A stretch of 64,000 nt of DNA from Leptospira stimsonii (GCF_003545875.1 NZ_QHCS01000001.1:992001-1056000), one strand, 5' to 3'; positions 11,355-22,572 are shown, numbered from the stretch's first letter. The notes: generated by a model not told the origin, from the letters alone. Translations and numbers: made by a program.

Positions 11355-11592
11355 AGATCTTTTTTCAGCTTAGGATTCTTTCTTTAGCTTTTTCTCTTCC
11401 AAGTCTTTCAAAGATAAAATTTTTCCATTCTCTACTTTTAACGATCCAAGCTCAGGAACATTGAAAGAAAAAGGTAAGCTCGATCCTTTCTCCTTTTCAA
11501 ATTCTTGAAACGAAAGTGAGAAAGAAAAAAGCTTTTTAATTTGAGAATTTTCTGATCTCTAAATTCTGATTGAATCCGGTGGAGATCCTATT

Positions 11593-12012
11593 TTGAAACA
11601 TCCGAATTTAGAAATCATAGATCGTTTTTTCGAAGCGTATATACAAAGGGATTGGAATGAGTTAAAGAAAGTTCTTTCTCTGGATGCGAGGTGGAGTTTT
11701 CCCGGAAAACACCCTTATGGAGGTTGGAGGAACGGCTTTGAGGAAGTGATCCAATTTTTTGATACGATGGGTTCCGTAATGGGAAAATCCAACGTAAAAG
11801 CAGAAAAATTAATAGTTGCGGCGAACGATGATTATGTGATCGAAAGCCAACACGTTTTTACAAATAGAGAAGATGGAATCAACTTGGATCATCTTGTATG
11901 TGTTCTCTGGAAGTTCGCCGGAGGAAAGATCGTGGAAGGAATTCATTTCTTTGCGAGTCCGGTCGAAGCGGATTCTTTCTTTACAAAAATCTCTCAGAAG
12001 AATTTAGAATAG
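11593..12012 (+). CDS. SnoaL-like / nuclear transport factor 2-fold protein
   Basis: The 139-residue product starts at a TTG (11593) with GGTGGAG upstream. It has the NTF2-like pattern: an N-terminal helix with FFEAYIQRDWNELKKVLS, a DARWSFPGKHP strand and turn, and later strands (AEKLIVAANDDYVIESQHVF, LVCVLWKFAGGKIVEGIHFF). The family includes cyclases, isomerases and non-enzymatic ligand-binding proteins, so the substrate cannot be predicted. It lies alone between noncoding stretches, and a tandem array follows. Confidence 0.8.
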   Translation: MKHPNLEIIDRFFEAYIQRDWNELKKVLSLDARWSFPGKHPYGGWRNGFEEVIQFFDTMGSVMGKSNVKAEKLIVAANDDYVIESQHVFTNREDGINLDHLVCVLWKFAGGKIVEGIHFFASPVEADSFFTKISQKNLE

Positions 12013-12191
12013 AATTCGATTCTTCTTTTGTGAGCGTGCGGAGAATTTCCAACCGGCCACTCCAGAATCTTTTCCTTGAGTGTTTGGCGATTTAGTGCCC
12101 TCGTCGTATTTTGAGAATTTTTTTGGAACGTCTGGGACGGCGATTCTTTGTCGGGACAATCACTTCGATTCTTCTTAAGACTGTAAGTAAG

Positions 12192-12492
12192 GAGTTCCCG
12201 CACTTCTTTGTAATCAAACTGACCAAGGCGGAATCGCGGAGTTCCCGCACTTCTTTGTAATCAAACTGACCAAGGCGGAATCGCGGAGTTCCCGCACTTT
12301 TCCGGTAATCAAACTGACCAAGGCGGAATCGCGGAGTTCCCGCACTTTTCCGGTAATCAAACTGACCAAGGCGGAACAGCGGAGTTCCCGCACTTCTTAG
12401 TAAATCAAACTGACCAAGGCGGAATCGCGGAGTTCCCGCACTTCTTAGTAAATCAAACTGACCAAGGCGGAATCGCGGAGTTCCCGCACTTT
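12192..12492. repeat. Tandem array, six 47/48-bp units plus a partial
   Basis: Units begin at 12192, 12239, 12286, 12334, 12382, 12430 and (partial) 12478. Each has GAGTTCCCGCACTT, a short variable stretch (CTTTGTAA, TTCCGGTAA or CTTAGTAAA), then a constant AATCAAACTGACCAAGGCGGAA(T/C)-type end. The array fills the 520-bp gap before the glycosyltransferase gene and ends 40 bp from its start. Because the period is near 48, the reverse strand has a misleading open frame with a repeating peptide. Confidence 0.95.
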
Positions 12493-12532
12493 CTCTCAAC
12501 AGAGAAATCAAAATTCTGCCGATGAGACCAAT

Positions 12533-13633
12533 ATGAAAGTTGCAATCATCCATGACTGGCTCAACGGGATGCGCGGAGGAGAATTGGTTCTGGATTCTCT
12601 CCTCAAAATCTATCCGTCGGCCGATCTATTTACACTATTCTACACACCCGGAAAACTGAATCCTCGGATCGAACAAAGAAAGATCACGACCGCATTCACA
12701 AACAATCTTCCCTTTAAAGATTCCAAATATCGCTGGTATCTTCCTCTTTTCCCGACCGCAATCGAATCCTTGGATTTGAAAGGTTACGATCTTGTGATTT
12801 CTTCTTCTCATTGTGTTGCAAAGGGCGTAATCACCGATCCGGACTCGGTTCATTTCAGCTATGTCCATTCTCCGATGCGTTACGTTTGGGATCTCTACTA
12901 CGATTATTTTCCTTCTCGCAAGGGAATCAAATTCTTCGCCTTCGAACTCATCTCGAATTATCTGAGAACCTGGGACGCGGCCTCTTCTTCGAGAGTGGAT
13001 TCTTTCTGGTCCAATTCCGAATTCGTCGCAAGAAGAATCCAAAAATTCTATCGTAGAGAAGCGAAAGTCATCTTCCCACCCTGTCTTCCTGAAAAATGGA
13101 AAGTAGTCTCCGAAAAAAAAGACGATTTCTATCTCATCGTCTCCGCGTTCGCACCGTACAAAAGAATCGATCTCGCGATCGAAGCGTTTCGTAAGAATGG
13201 AAAGAGGCTCGTTCTCATCGGAGGAGGGCAGGAATTCAAAAAACTGACTTCTCATCTTCCGAAGAATATCGAAGTCCTTCCTCATCTCAAACGGGAAGAA
13301 GTCTTGGAATATTACAAAAAGGCAAAAGCCTTTATCTTTCCCGGGATGGAAGATTTCGGAATCGCTCCTGTCGAAGCACAAGCCTATCAAACTCCCGTGA
13401 TCGCCTTCGGAAAGGGCGGAGCTCTTGAAACCGTGATCTCGGGCAAAACGGGAATCTTTTTTCAAGAACAAACGGTGGAATCTCTGAACGAGGCGATCGA
13501 ACGTTCCGATCGAATTTCCTGGAAAACCTCCGATTTTCAGAAGAACGTAAGTCGATTTACGGAGGAAAAATTCATTATCGAAATCCAAAAGCAGGTCGAG
13601 ACTAGAATGAGAACTCCGAGGAAAAAGGGATAA
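12533..13633 (+). CDS. GT4-family glycosyltransferase
   Basis: The 366-residue product looks like a retaining GT-B glycosyltransferase of family 4, similar to mannosyltransferases of polysaccharide synthesis. The N-terminal Rossmann half begins MKVAIIHDWLNGMRGGE, the glycine-rich acceptor loop typical of the group. Central YVHSPMRYVWD is characteristic of WbaZ-like enzymes. The C-terminal half has LIVSAFAPYKRIDLAIEAF and the donor-binding FPGMEDFGIAPVEAQAYQTPVIAFGKGG with the EX7E motif. It probably adds a sugar to lipopolysaccharide or another glycan. flbD starts five bases after its stop, tying it to the flagellar operon. Confidence 0.9.
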   Translation: MKVAIIHDWLNGMRGGELVLDSLLKIYPSADLFTLFYTPGKLNPRIEQRKITTAFTNNLPFKDSKYRWYLPLFPTAIESLDLKGYDLVISSSHCVAKGVITDPDSVHFSYVHSPMRYVWDLYYDYFPSRKGIKFFAFELISNYLRTWDAASSSRVDSFWSNSEFVARRIQKFYRREAKVIFPPCLPEKWKVVSEKKDDFYLIVSAFAPYKRIDLAIEAFRKNGKRLVLIGGGQEFKKLTSHLPKNIEVLPHLKREEVLEYYKKAKAFIFPGMEDFGIAPVEAQAYQTPVIAFGKGGALETVISGKTGIFFQEQTVESLNEAIERSDRISWKTSDFQKNVSRFTEEKFIIEIQKQVETRMRTPRKKG

Positions 13634-13638
13634 TTATT

Positions 13639-13863
13639 TTGATTCTACTCCATAGACTGAAAGGGGACGAATTCGTGCTCAACGCATCTCATATCGAATG
13701 CCTTGAAGCCAATCCGGATACGACGATCACCCTTTCCAACGATAGAAAGTTTGTGGTAAAGGAATCCATTCCCGAAGTCATCGAAAAAATTTTAGAATAT
13801 AAGAAACGGATTCTTGTGTTTCCTCTGGGCTCTTCTCCGGACCAGTTCAAAAGGGTGGAATAA
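13639..13863 (+). CDS. flbD: Flagellar protein FlbD
   Basis: A 74-residue protein of the FlbD family, small proteins found in spirochaete and clostridial flagellar operons next to motA. It begins at a TTG (13639) with AGGAAAAAGGG upstream. Family features are visible: MILLHRLKGDEFVLNASHIE at the start, then ANPDTTITLSNDRKFVVKES. Its role is not well defined; the link to motility rests on synteny. The motA ATG follows after six bases, so it belongs to the glycosyltransferase-flbD-motA-motB-fliL-kdsB unit. Confidence 0.92.
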   Translation: MILLHRLKGDEFVLNASHIECLEANPDTTITLSNDRKFVVKESIPEVIEKILEYKKRILVFPLGSSPDQFKRVE

Positions 13864-13869
13864 AAAGTT

Positions 13870-14652
<783 letters not shown>

Positions 14653-14667
14653 GAACGGTTTTTCATT

Positions 14668-15495
14668 ATGGCAAAATCAAAATGTCCGGAATGTATTCAG
14701 AATATCCCCGAGTATATGCTTACCTATGGGGACATGGTGACGCTTCTTCTTTGTTTCTTCATCATGCTCTATACCACCGGTAAAACGAACGCGATCGAGA
14801 TGCAGATCATTCTCTCCGCATTCAAAACGACGACGGGCTTTTTTGACGGAGGTCAGACTCTTTCCAAAGGAAAACTCGAGGAAATGGGAATGAACATTGA
14901 AAGTCTTCCTTCTCAGACGACCGGGAAGACTCTTTCAAAATCCAAAAAACTCGCGACTGAACTTTTCAAACCGGAAGTGGAAGCAGGTAAGGTAAAGATC
15001 ACGGAAGATGAAAGAGGTTTGATCATCTCTCTCGTCAGCGCGGATTATTTTAATCCGGGCTCCGCGGTTCTTACGGATTCGATCAAGATCGCTTTGAAGA
15101 AAGCGAGTTCCTTGATCAAAGAACTCGATCGTTTTGTTCGAGTCGAAGGTCACTGCGATGCGGACGCGGTCAACCCTGGAGTCGCGCCCGGAAAAGAAGA
15201 AAGGGCTTATATCAACAACTGGGATCTCGCCGGTGCAAGGGCGATCAACGCTACGGATTATATCATCAACGTGGAAAAATTGGATCCTTCTTGGTTCCAA
15301 GCCGTGAGCTTCGGGGCGTTTCGTCCTTTGGTTGTGGAATATTCGGGAACACCGGAAGCAAAGGCATACAATAGAAGAATCGATATCGTAATCATGACTG
15401 ATAAGTCTACCAAGAGAAGTCCATACGAAACCAATTTCGGACTTCCAAAAACTAGGATTCCCGGCTCAGAGTCGTCTACGCCAGGCAACGAGTAA
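14668..15495 (+). CDS. motB: Flagellar motor stator protein MotB
   Basis: MotB is the peptidoglycan-anchored stator subunit. The 275-residue product starts with a Cys pair (CPEC) and one membrane helix (YMLTYGDMVTLLLCFFIMLY). Asp22 of that helix is the expected ion-carrying residue. The C-terminal OmpA-like domain (about residues 115-255) has LIISLVSADYFNPGSAVL, VRVEGHCDAD and the peptidoglycan-binding segment NWDLAGARAINATDYII. The N-terminal CxxC is not typical of all MotB proteins. It lies between motA and fliL. Confidence 0.95.
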   Translation: MAKSKCPECIQNIPEYMLTYGDMVTLLLCFFIMLYTTGKTNAIEMQIILSAFKTTTGFFDGGQTLSKGKLEEMGMNIESLPSQTTGKTLSKSKKLATELFKPEVEAGKVKITEDERGLIISLVSADYFNPGSAVLTDSIKIALKKASSLIKELDRFVRVEGHCDADAVNPGVAPGKEERAYINNWDLAGARAINATDYIINVEKLDPSWFQAVSFGAFRPLVVEYSGTPEAKAYNRRIDIVIMTDKSTKRSPYETNFGLPKTRIPGSESSTPGNE

Positions 15496-15535
15496 CCGGA
15501 AGAACAACTAACGTCAAAATTCAGGAGGCAAACCA

Positions 15536-16059
<524 letters not shown>

Positions 16060-16060
<1 letters not shown>

Positions 16061-16800
16061 TGAGAAAAATTCTCGGAGTAATACCGGCACGTTATGCGAG
16101 CTCTCGGTTTCCGGGAAAGCCACTTGCGAAGATCGGCGCCAGAACGATGATAGAGTGGACTTACCGGAATGCCTCTCGGTCTTCCACTCTTTCCGAATTA
16201 GTCGTAGCGACCGACGACCAACGCATTCATGAAGTCGTTACCGGATTCGGTGGTAAGAGTGTTCTTACGAGTCCGAATCATCCTTCCGGAACGGATCGAA
16301 TCATAGAAGTCGCCGAAAAGTTTCCCGATTTTTCCGTGATCGTCAACATACAAGGGGACGAACCCGGAATCGAACCCGAACTCATCGACGGTGTCGCGAG
16401 TTTAAAGGCATCTCATCCGGAATGGACGATGAGTACGGCCGCCGTTCCACTTTTGGATCCAACGCACGCAATCGATCCCAATCGTGTAAAAGTTATCATC
16501 GATCAGAATGGAAAGGCGATCTACTTTTCCAGGTCGCTTATACCGAGTCAGTTCAAGGCGACGGTTCCACTCTATCGTCATTTGGGAATATACGGATACG
16601 ATCGGGAATTCTTATTAAAATACAATTCTCTCCCGAAAAGTAACTTGGAAGAATCGGAATCTCTCGAACAACTCAGAGCGATCGAGGCAGGTTACGGAAT
16701 CGGAGTGTTTTTAGCGAAGGAAGCGGGATTGTCCGTGGATACGCCGGAAGACTTGGAGATCGTAATTTTGGATTTTAAAAAGAAAGGTTTGGTTACTTAA
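16060..16800 (+). CDS. kdsB: 3-deoxy-manno-octulosonate cytidylyltransferase (CMP-Kdo synthetase)
   Basis: KdsB activates Kdo with CTP to CMP-Kdo for lipid A-Kdo synthesis in the cytoplasm. The 246-residue product has the nucleotide-binding start (MRKILGVIPARYASSRFPGKPL), VVATDDQRI, the VNIQGDEPGIEPELID segment with catalytic Asp, and IYFSRSLIPSQF with YRHLGIYGY. The ATG overlaps the fliL stop. Its placement in a motility operon is unusual; it may be regulated with the upstream glycosyltransferase. Its 3' end overlaps the convergent STAS gene by eight bases. Confidence 0.96.
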
Positions 16801-17131
16801 GAGCTTCTTGGAGAGTATTGTGGATTAAGACGAAATCGGTTAAACCGACGATGTCCATCACCTTTCTGAAATGTTCGTTGAGGCCAGCGAATTCGATTTT
16901 TCCTTTCGTCTCAGACGCTCTTGTGATCAAGCTGATGAGGGTCGCGATTCCTGCGGAATTGATATACGAAGTCCCTTGAAAATTCAAGATTACTCTTCCT
17001 CTTTTTTCGGCGGGAATGGACTCGTACTTTCCAACGATTTCCTCGTCCGCTTCGGAAGTAATCTCTCCTTCAATATGGATGATGGGAACAGATACGGTGA
17101 GATCTACGAAAATTTTGAAATCGTCGGACAT
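16793..17131 (-). CDS. STAS-domain anti-sigma factor antagonist
   Basis: The 112-residue single-domain protein has the STAS fold pattern: strand VSVPIIHIEGEI, then GRVILNFQGTSYINSAGIATLISLI with the conserved Ser of the SpoIIAA phosphorylation site (INSAG), and the last helix. Such proteins switch partners with anti-sigma kinases, and PP2C/SpoIIE phosphatases dephosphorylate them. Two SpoIIE-type phosphatases occur at 56-59.6 kb of this window, but a link is only a guess. No kinase gene adjoins it. It is convergent with kdsB. Confidence 0.92.
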   Translation of the reverse strand: MSDDFKIFVDLTVSVPIIHIEGEITSEADEEIVGKYESIPAEKRGRVILNFQGTSYINSAGIATLISLITRASETKGKIEFAGLNEHFRKVMDIVGLTDFVLIHNTLQEALK

Positions 17132-17180
17132 AAGGAATCTTTCAACTAGAGACAGCTAAATTCCATTAAAGTCAATCGAA

Positions 17181-17396
17181 TTACGCATAATTTCCGAGTT
17201 CGATCGATGACAATTGGTCGAATTGCTTTCCGCATTTTTTACAGAAGAATTTTACTTCCTTTGGTTTGGATGAGATTCCGAAAAGAATCAAAAAAATTCC
17301 CAATTTGGTATATGTCTTTTTTTCTTGAGCGTTCGGAGAAGTTCTACTGATTCCGCAATTTTCGCCGCAGGGTGACGGCTGGTTGTTAGAGTTCAC
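17181..17396 (-). CDS. Small zinc-ribbon-like protein
   Basis: The 71-residue product starts at a GTG (17396) with AAAGGATCC upstream. It has a Ser/Pro/Asn-rich first third containing CGENC, a hydrophobic stretch (TKLGIFLILFGISS) that may insert in the membrane, and a C-terminal FFCKKCGKQFDQL. The two Cys pairs could bind one zinc, but this is only suggested by spacing. It lies downstream of a cytochrome gene on the same strand, with a 93-bp gap. The family is not recognised. Confidence 0.6.
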   Translation of the reverse strand: MNSNNQPSPCGENCGISRTSPNAQEKKTYTKLGIFLILFGISSKPKEVKFFCKKCGKQFDQLSSIELGNYA

Positions 17397-17489
17397 AAAA
17401 GTAGGATCCTTTCGGGGTTTAAAAAATACCAGTCGAAAAACCGGAAGGAGGGTCGGAAAATGAGAATCTTCCGACCCGAAGAAGCAATC

Positions 17490-17927
<438 letters not shown>

Positions 17928-18023
17928 ATGCTACCAGCATATCTTGAGAGGACATTTCACGATAGAATTTTTTTGTCAGGTTATTGTCACGGGACTTGAT
18001 TTTTCTCAAGCCCCGAACTCGTT

Positions 18024-18380
18024 TTAGGCGGGCTGAAAGATAAAACCGGTACCGGATTCTTCCTTTGAAAATTTAACGGGAAGATCGATTGCAACGGACT
18101 CCGTTACAGGAACACCGGAAACAGATCCTTCCAAAAGTCCCATCGTTTTGATTCCTTCTTCCAGTTCGATCACCGCCAAAACATAAGGCGCTCTTTTTGC
18201 AAGATGACCGAAGCCGACGTGAACGACCGTGTAAGTATAGATCTTACCATTTCCCGAGAACTGAATTTCCGACGTTTCCGAATTTCCGCAACTCGTGCAG
18301 GCGACCGAAGGTTCGGTCATTTGAAACCCGCAGGAATTGCATTTTTTTCCTTTCAAAATTTCTAATATATTTTCCGACAT
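18024..18380 (-). CDS. DUF35-type zinc-ribbon/OB-fold protein
   Basis: The 118-residue product from ATG 18380 (GAGGG upstream) has an N-terminal rubredoxin-like zinc ribbon (KKCNSCGFQ, then ACTSCGN) and a C-terminal OB fold (GKIYTYTVVHVG, then PYVLAVIELEEGIKTMGLLEG). These proteins usually form complexes with thiolase-like or acyl-CoA dehydrogenase partners in acyl-CoA chemistry. No thiolase gene is adjacent. An in-frame extension to 18443 is rejected because it lacks a ribosome site. Confidence 0.9.
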   Translation of the reverse strand: MSENILEILKGKKCNSCGFQMTEPSVACTSCGNSETSEIQFSGNGKIYTYTVVHVGFGHLAKRAPYVLAVIELEEGIKTMGLLEGSVSGVPVTESVAIDLPVKFSKEESGTGFIFQPA

Positions 18381-18497
18381 TGTTAAACCCTCTGAAGAAT
18401 AGGAATACAACTGACCGCACCCGGTCCGCCATATGTGTGTCAATGCGGTTCTCGCGTTCGGGGACGCACTTCTTTTTAATAAAAACGGAGGGTGTTT

Positions 18498-19790
18498 TTA
18501 TGTCGAAGGGAACTCGGTCTCCGTTATATTTTTGTATATTCTATTTTTTGCAAATTCCTTTTTTGGACCATATTGGGTTTGGCCTAAAATAGTCGGAAGG
18601 TGAAAGATCAGATTTCTTCTGGACGTGTTGGTCAAATTGTCCGAACCGTCTGTCGCATTGGGTCTGTCCGCAGAATCCAATTGGGGAGAGAATCCGTTGT
18701 TCGTCGAATTGGAATCCCAAAATAAAACCGTATCGACCGAAACGTCGAATCTGAATTTTCCGCTTCCTGTCGTAGTCGTATTAAAATCCAAAACCAAAAC
18801 GAACGGAGAGTTCGATGCGAGTAGAGCCGCCGAAGCCGGTTGTTTGAATTTCAGTCTTTGATTCGGGGTCGCGGTCGCAATCGTCGGTGCGGACGGAGGA
18901 TTGATGAACATTTCGGGATTGTTGGTCGGATTGATCGGAGTCAAAGACTGAATCAACGAACCCGTAGACGAATCGATCGACAATTCCGTAAGGTGACACA
19001 AACTGTTGAATCCTCCACCACCGAAAAGATCGGGAGAACTTAAGAACGAAGCGGAACAATCTTTTTGAAAAATTTTCGCTGTGACCGTACCTCGGTCGTC
19101 GTTTGTGGAGGAAACGTTGTTGAGGTGAAGGGAAACGTAACGATAGGAATTTTCGGGAACGTCTTCGGGGGCGAAGTAATACGTGAAAGCCTAAGCTACG
19201 ATTCCGATCCGATCGTAATTCTGAAGTTCCTCAGGCGGAATCGAATCAACCCGCAGAAATCCGGAGTCTCCCATTCTTTTTAAATTTACGATGGCGCTTC
19301 CTTGGGTGCAAACGTTGGCCCCGTCCTGAACGGAAGTCCCCGTGACTTTAGACATCGTAAACAAGGAAAAATTAGAATTTTCTAATGTTTCGGTTCCGGG
19401 AACAGGCCCGCCTTTCGCGACGGATTTATATGCGACGATTTTGCAGATATTCATCGACACCGCTTTCGGGGTCAGAAAATGATCGTCGAATCCGTCCGCG
19501 TTTCCGTCTCCGTAGTTCTGAGAATTGTCACCTCCGAGGTCGGTAAGAAAAACTTCGAAAGGATTCTGGTAAGAACTCGAAGCGATTCTCGTTTCGCTCA
19601 CGGTTCTTGCAGACGCGTTTAAACCAACCGAATCCGAAAGACGAAATTCGGCGTTACCCGCGTTGAGAAGAATCGCAGCTAACAACAAATCGTCGGAATT
19701 TTTTTTATCCTTTTTACAATCTCCTGACAGTAGCACTGCAACGGAGAAAAGAAGAATTTTGATCTTTCGACCGAATGAATCTTGTTTCAT
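18498..19790 (-). pseudogene. Lipoprotein gene interrupted by an in-frame TAG
   Basis: One continuous frame of 430 codons runs from ATG 19790 to 18498, broken only by TAG at 19191-19193 (codon 200). The N-terminal half has a signal peptide with lipobox LLSGDC, a lysine-rich linker, and sheet-type sequence. Past the TAG the same frame continues AFTYYFAPEDVPENSY and stays open for 230 codons, with Leptospira-like codon use. The whole is therefore one lipoprotein gene carrying a nonsense change, by mutation or sequence error, that leaves a 199-residue product. The family is not recognised. A GTGAGGT ribosome site precedes the ATG. Confidence 0.8.
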
Positions 19791-20137
19791 GTTGAAACCT
19801 CACTTAAATCGCTTACAGGATTTTGAGAATGGGTTGTGCCAGGTTTTGGAAAAAATTTAAGAAAAGAATTTCGAAATTTTGATACTAAAATTACTTTTCT
19901 TTGATTTTAGATCCGATTCGTTTGATTTAAAAAACGCGGCTGAAAACAAACAGAGGAAGCGGTTTCTTAAAGGAATCAACGTTTGCCTGTTCGTCCGGTT
20001 TCAATTGGAATCTAAGGAAGAAGAATCAGAAAAGACTTCAAGTGCGCTTTTTTTTGTTGTGGAATATCGGTAGGAGATCCTACAAAGAGAGGCGGTTTTA
20101 GTTTTGAATTCGGAATTGTGTAGGAACTCCTTCGATC
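19791..20137. other. Intergenic region with two dispersed elements
   Basis: These 347 bases separate two minus-strand genes. They hold the palindrome GTAGGA-GA-TCCTAC (20070-20083) and TGTAGGAACTCCTTC (20119-20133). The second copy lies five bases from the stop of the outer-membrane protein gene. A 65-codon open frame at 19879-20073 is not supported as a gene. Confidence 0.65.
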
Positions 20138-21208
20138 TCAAAAGTGAATAAAAACTCCCAGACTAACGGATTCCGAATTTTTATTCTTCAAATATTCTAT
20201 CATGATGTTTGCGTCTCTCCAAGCGAGTTCCAAGCCTACGGTTCCGTACCAATTCGTATGACTCACGAAAAGATTTCGTTTTAAATCCAAGTAAACAAGA
20301 GTGGGGTTGGTCGTAAAATCGTCTTTGTTGGATAACGCAGAAAGTGCGAAATTTCTTTCCACTTGAATCCCCACGTTTCCTTGATTGAACATTCCCCCGA
20401 AACCGCCGTAGAAAGAAAAAAATCCGATCGTCTTTGCATAACGAAAATCGAATGTAGCCGAGTAGATATTCGAATTGTATGTGAGATCGTTGATTCCGAT
20501 CCATTTTCGAGGTTGTCCCGAAAGACGAATGTTGGTCGGTTTTCGATCGTAAGAATGAAGACTGATCGTCTGAATCGATTGAAAGAGTCCGAAGCCGAAG
20601 GAGAGTCCGTCTTTCCCGTTCGTTTCGGAAGAGTTCGAAGAAGAATAGAATGGAAAGTATCTCACGTTGATGCCGATGTTTGCAACCTTTCCGTGAAGGT
20701 CGGTTTTTCTCAGTTTTAGAAAGGGAACGTTTTGTTCCGAGAGTTCATAGGGAAAATAATGGAAATGGATGTTCCATTTCGAGAGTTGCGGACTCGGACT
20801 TTCGAAAAGATTTCCTAAGTTGAAACCGAAGTTGACCGAAGGAGAGGCGGCCATACCTTGTTTGGGGAGTTCCCGCAATTCTGAATTTTCGAAGAAATAG
20901 TTTCTCGGACTCAAATTGGTTCTTGCGATGGAATATCCGAGTCCGATTCTTTTTCTGGTAAGAATTGTTCCGCCTAACATCGATGAGTTGATATTCTGAA
21001 GAACGGCGGCTTCTCCCATGGAAAGTAGGAATTCCTTCGTGTAAACGGCGTCTAACGCAGGGTCGATGAGGTTGCTTCCCAGGACGACTTCGGGAGGAAG
21101 GGACGCACATTCCGCGCCGACGCAGGCCGCTTCGGAAAAAAGGGAATTGCAATAAAATAATAGAACAAAGAAGAATGATTCGTAGAATTTCGTTTTTTTG
21201 ATTTTCAA
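20138..21208 (-). CDS. Putative outer-membrane beta-barrel protein
   Basis: The 356-residue product begins at a TTG (21208) with a basic, hydrophobic signal peptide ending near SLFSEAAC. The mature protein alternates polar and aromatic residues in many short strands (GLGYSIARTNL, WNIHFHYFPYEL, FGFGLFQSIQTISL, FFSFYGGFGGMF, YGTVGLELAWRDANIMIEYL). It ends with the aromatic VSLGVFIHF, as expected for a BAM-inserted outer-membrane barrel. I cannot name a family. One copy of the dispersed element (20864-20877) is part of its coding sequence. It is flanked by noncoding DNA rich in those elements. Confidence 0.75.
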   Translation of the reverse strand: MKIKKTKFYESFFFVLLFYCNSLFSEAACVGAECASLPPEVVLGSNLIDPALDAVYTKEFLLSMGEAAVLQNINSSMLGGTILTRKRIGLGYSIARTNLSPRNYFFENSELRELPKQGMAASPSVNFGFNLGNLFESPSPQLSKWNIHFHYFPYELSEQNVPFLKLRKTDLHGKVANIGINVRYFPFYSSSNSSETNGKDGLSFGFGLFQSIQTISLHSYDRKPTNIRLSGQPRKWIGINDLTYNSNIYSATFDFRYAKTIGFFSFYGGFGGMFNQGNVGIQVERNFALSALSNKDDFTTNPTLVYLDLKRNLFVSHTNWYGTVGLELAWRDANIMIEYLKNKNSESVSLGVFIHF

Positions 21209-21760
21209 TGTTCTTTCCGAAAAGTCGCTTTACCTAGGTTACCAGGGAAAAATCGTTTCTCTATTCTTCCTACAAACAATTTGGAGCCTGTCCCGAAACT
21301 TTCAAAAAAATGGGAGAAATCGTAAGAAAAGAATCGAAACGCTGGAGTTCCCGCAAATTCCTTCTTTATAAGTTTAGCGACTTTTTAATCGATTTGTAGC
21401 CTTTCGATTCTTATGGGAGTTCTTACATTCTCAGATTTTGGGAAAGGTCAAAGAGAACTTTTTTGAAATACAAAATCGATCTCTTTCTCTCGAGAAAAAA
21501 TCTTGGAATCGGACTTGAAACCGTTCGAGTAAAATTTTCGAGGAAGGCTCGATTTTCCAAGTTAGAAAAGGAAGAGCAAAGGGCTTTTTCAAAGTTTGTG
21601 AAAGCGTGAAAAATTTCACTTACTACATTTTGTTTTTGTGTGAGTTCCTGCGGTTTCCGACTTTGGAACGACTCTTTAATGAAAGAAAAATTACATGCAG
21701 AATTTCTAATTCCGCGGAAGCCGTTTTGAAATGACTTCCGCAAAATTCAAAAAATCTAAT
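21209..21760. other. Intergenic region with three dispersed elements
   Basis: This 552-base gap contains GGAGTTCCCGCA (21344-21355), GGGAGTTCTTACA (21415-21427) and GTGTGAGTTCCTGC (21638-21651). Overlapping open frames on the minus strand (21423-21743) have no ribosome site and basic, Phe/Ser-rich translations typical of noncoding DNA. No gene is supported. Confidence 0.65.
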
Positions 21761-22528
21761 TTACATTCCGATCGCGGCGCCGCCGTCGACTCTCAAATAG
21801 GTTCCGGTGATATAATTGGATTGATCGCTTAAGAAGAATTTCACCGCATTCGCGATCTCTTGTTGTGTTCCCGGTCTTCTCAGAGGAATGAACATAGGAT
21901 CGGTGAGTTTCTTCTGAACTTCTTCAGGTAAAGAAGCGGTCATGTCCGTTTGCACGTATCCGGGACAAACCGCGTTTACGAGAACGTTTCTCCCGGAAAA
22001 TTCTCTTGCGGAAACTTTTGTAAGAGCGATCACGCCGGCTTTGGAAGCGGAGTAGTTTGCTTGTCCCGGTTGTCCGGTAAGCCCGGAGACGGAAGAGATG
22101 TTCACGATTCTTCCTGATTCCGCTTTGAGAAGAAGTTTCGATGCGGACTTAGTCATCAGAAAAACGCCTTTTAGGTTTACGTCCATCACGAAGTCGAATT
22201 CTTGCTCGCTCATTCTCATGAGAAGATTGTCCTTGAGAACTCCAGCGTTGTTTACGAGAAAATCCAATTTCCCGAATTTCTCCTTAATTCCCGCGATCAC
22301 GGCGTCGCAATCTTCCGGCTTTGTGACGTTACACGGAATTCCTAAGGTTTTCACTCCGAATTCTTTGGCGATATCCGCCGCCGCTTGTTCGATATGTTCT
22401 TTGTTGAGGTCGCATACTACTATGTCCCCTCCCTCTTTTGCGATAGTATTTGCGATTGCTCTTCCGAGTCCGCGTGGAGACGCCGCTCCGGTAACGAGTG
22501 CTACTTTTCCTTCGAATTGTTTAGACAT
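21761..22528 (-). CDS. fabG: 3-oxoacyl-ACP reductase family short-chain dehydrogenase
   Basis: FabG reduces 3-oxoacyl-ACP with NADPH in fatty-acid elongation. The 255-residue product from ATG 22528 (GAGGGAAATC upstream) has the glycine-rich cofactor loop TGAASPRGLGRAIA, the NNAG motif (LVNNAGVLKDN), the catalytic Ser (NISSVSG), and YSASK with the Tyr and Lys. The C-terminus is the usual YLRVDGGAAIGM. The gene stands alone rather than in a fab cluster, so it may be a paralogue serving another hydroxyacyl-CoA/ACP pathway. It is divergent from the esterase. Confidence 0.9.
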   Translation of the reverse strand: MSKQFEGKVALVTGAASPRGLGRAIANTIAKEGGDIVVCDLNKEHIEQAAADIAKEFGVKTLGIPCNVTKPEDCDAVIAGIKEKFGKLDFLVNNAGVLKDNLLMRMSEQEFDFVMDVNLKGVFLMTKSASKLLLKAESGRIVNISSVSGLTGQPGQANYSASKAGVIALTKVSAREFSGRNVLVNAVCPGYVQTDMTASLPEEVQKKLTDPMFIPLRRPGTQQEIANAVKFFLSDQSNYITGTYLRVDGGAAIGM

Positions 22529-22572
22529 GATTTCCCTCGTGTCGAGATGCTGATTGGCTTTCCATTTCCTTG

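Noticed and set aside
12092..12553. A 153-codon minus-strand frame with a repeating SAGTPRFRLGQFD peptide
   Set aside because: It is the intergenic 47/48-bp array read in frame; there is no ribosome site and the period is only partly a multiple of three.
21423..21743. 106-codon minus-strand frame
   Set aside because: No ribosome site; composition like noncoding DNA; it holds a dispersed element.
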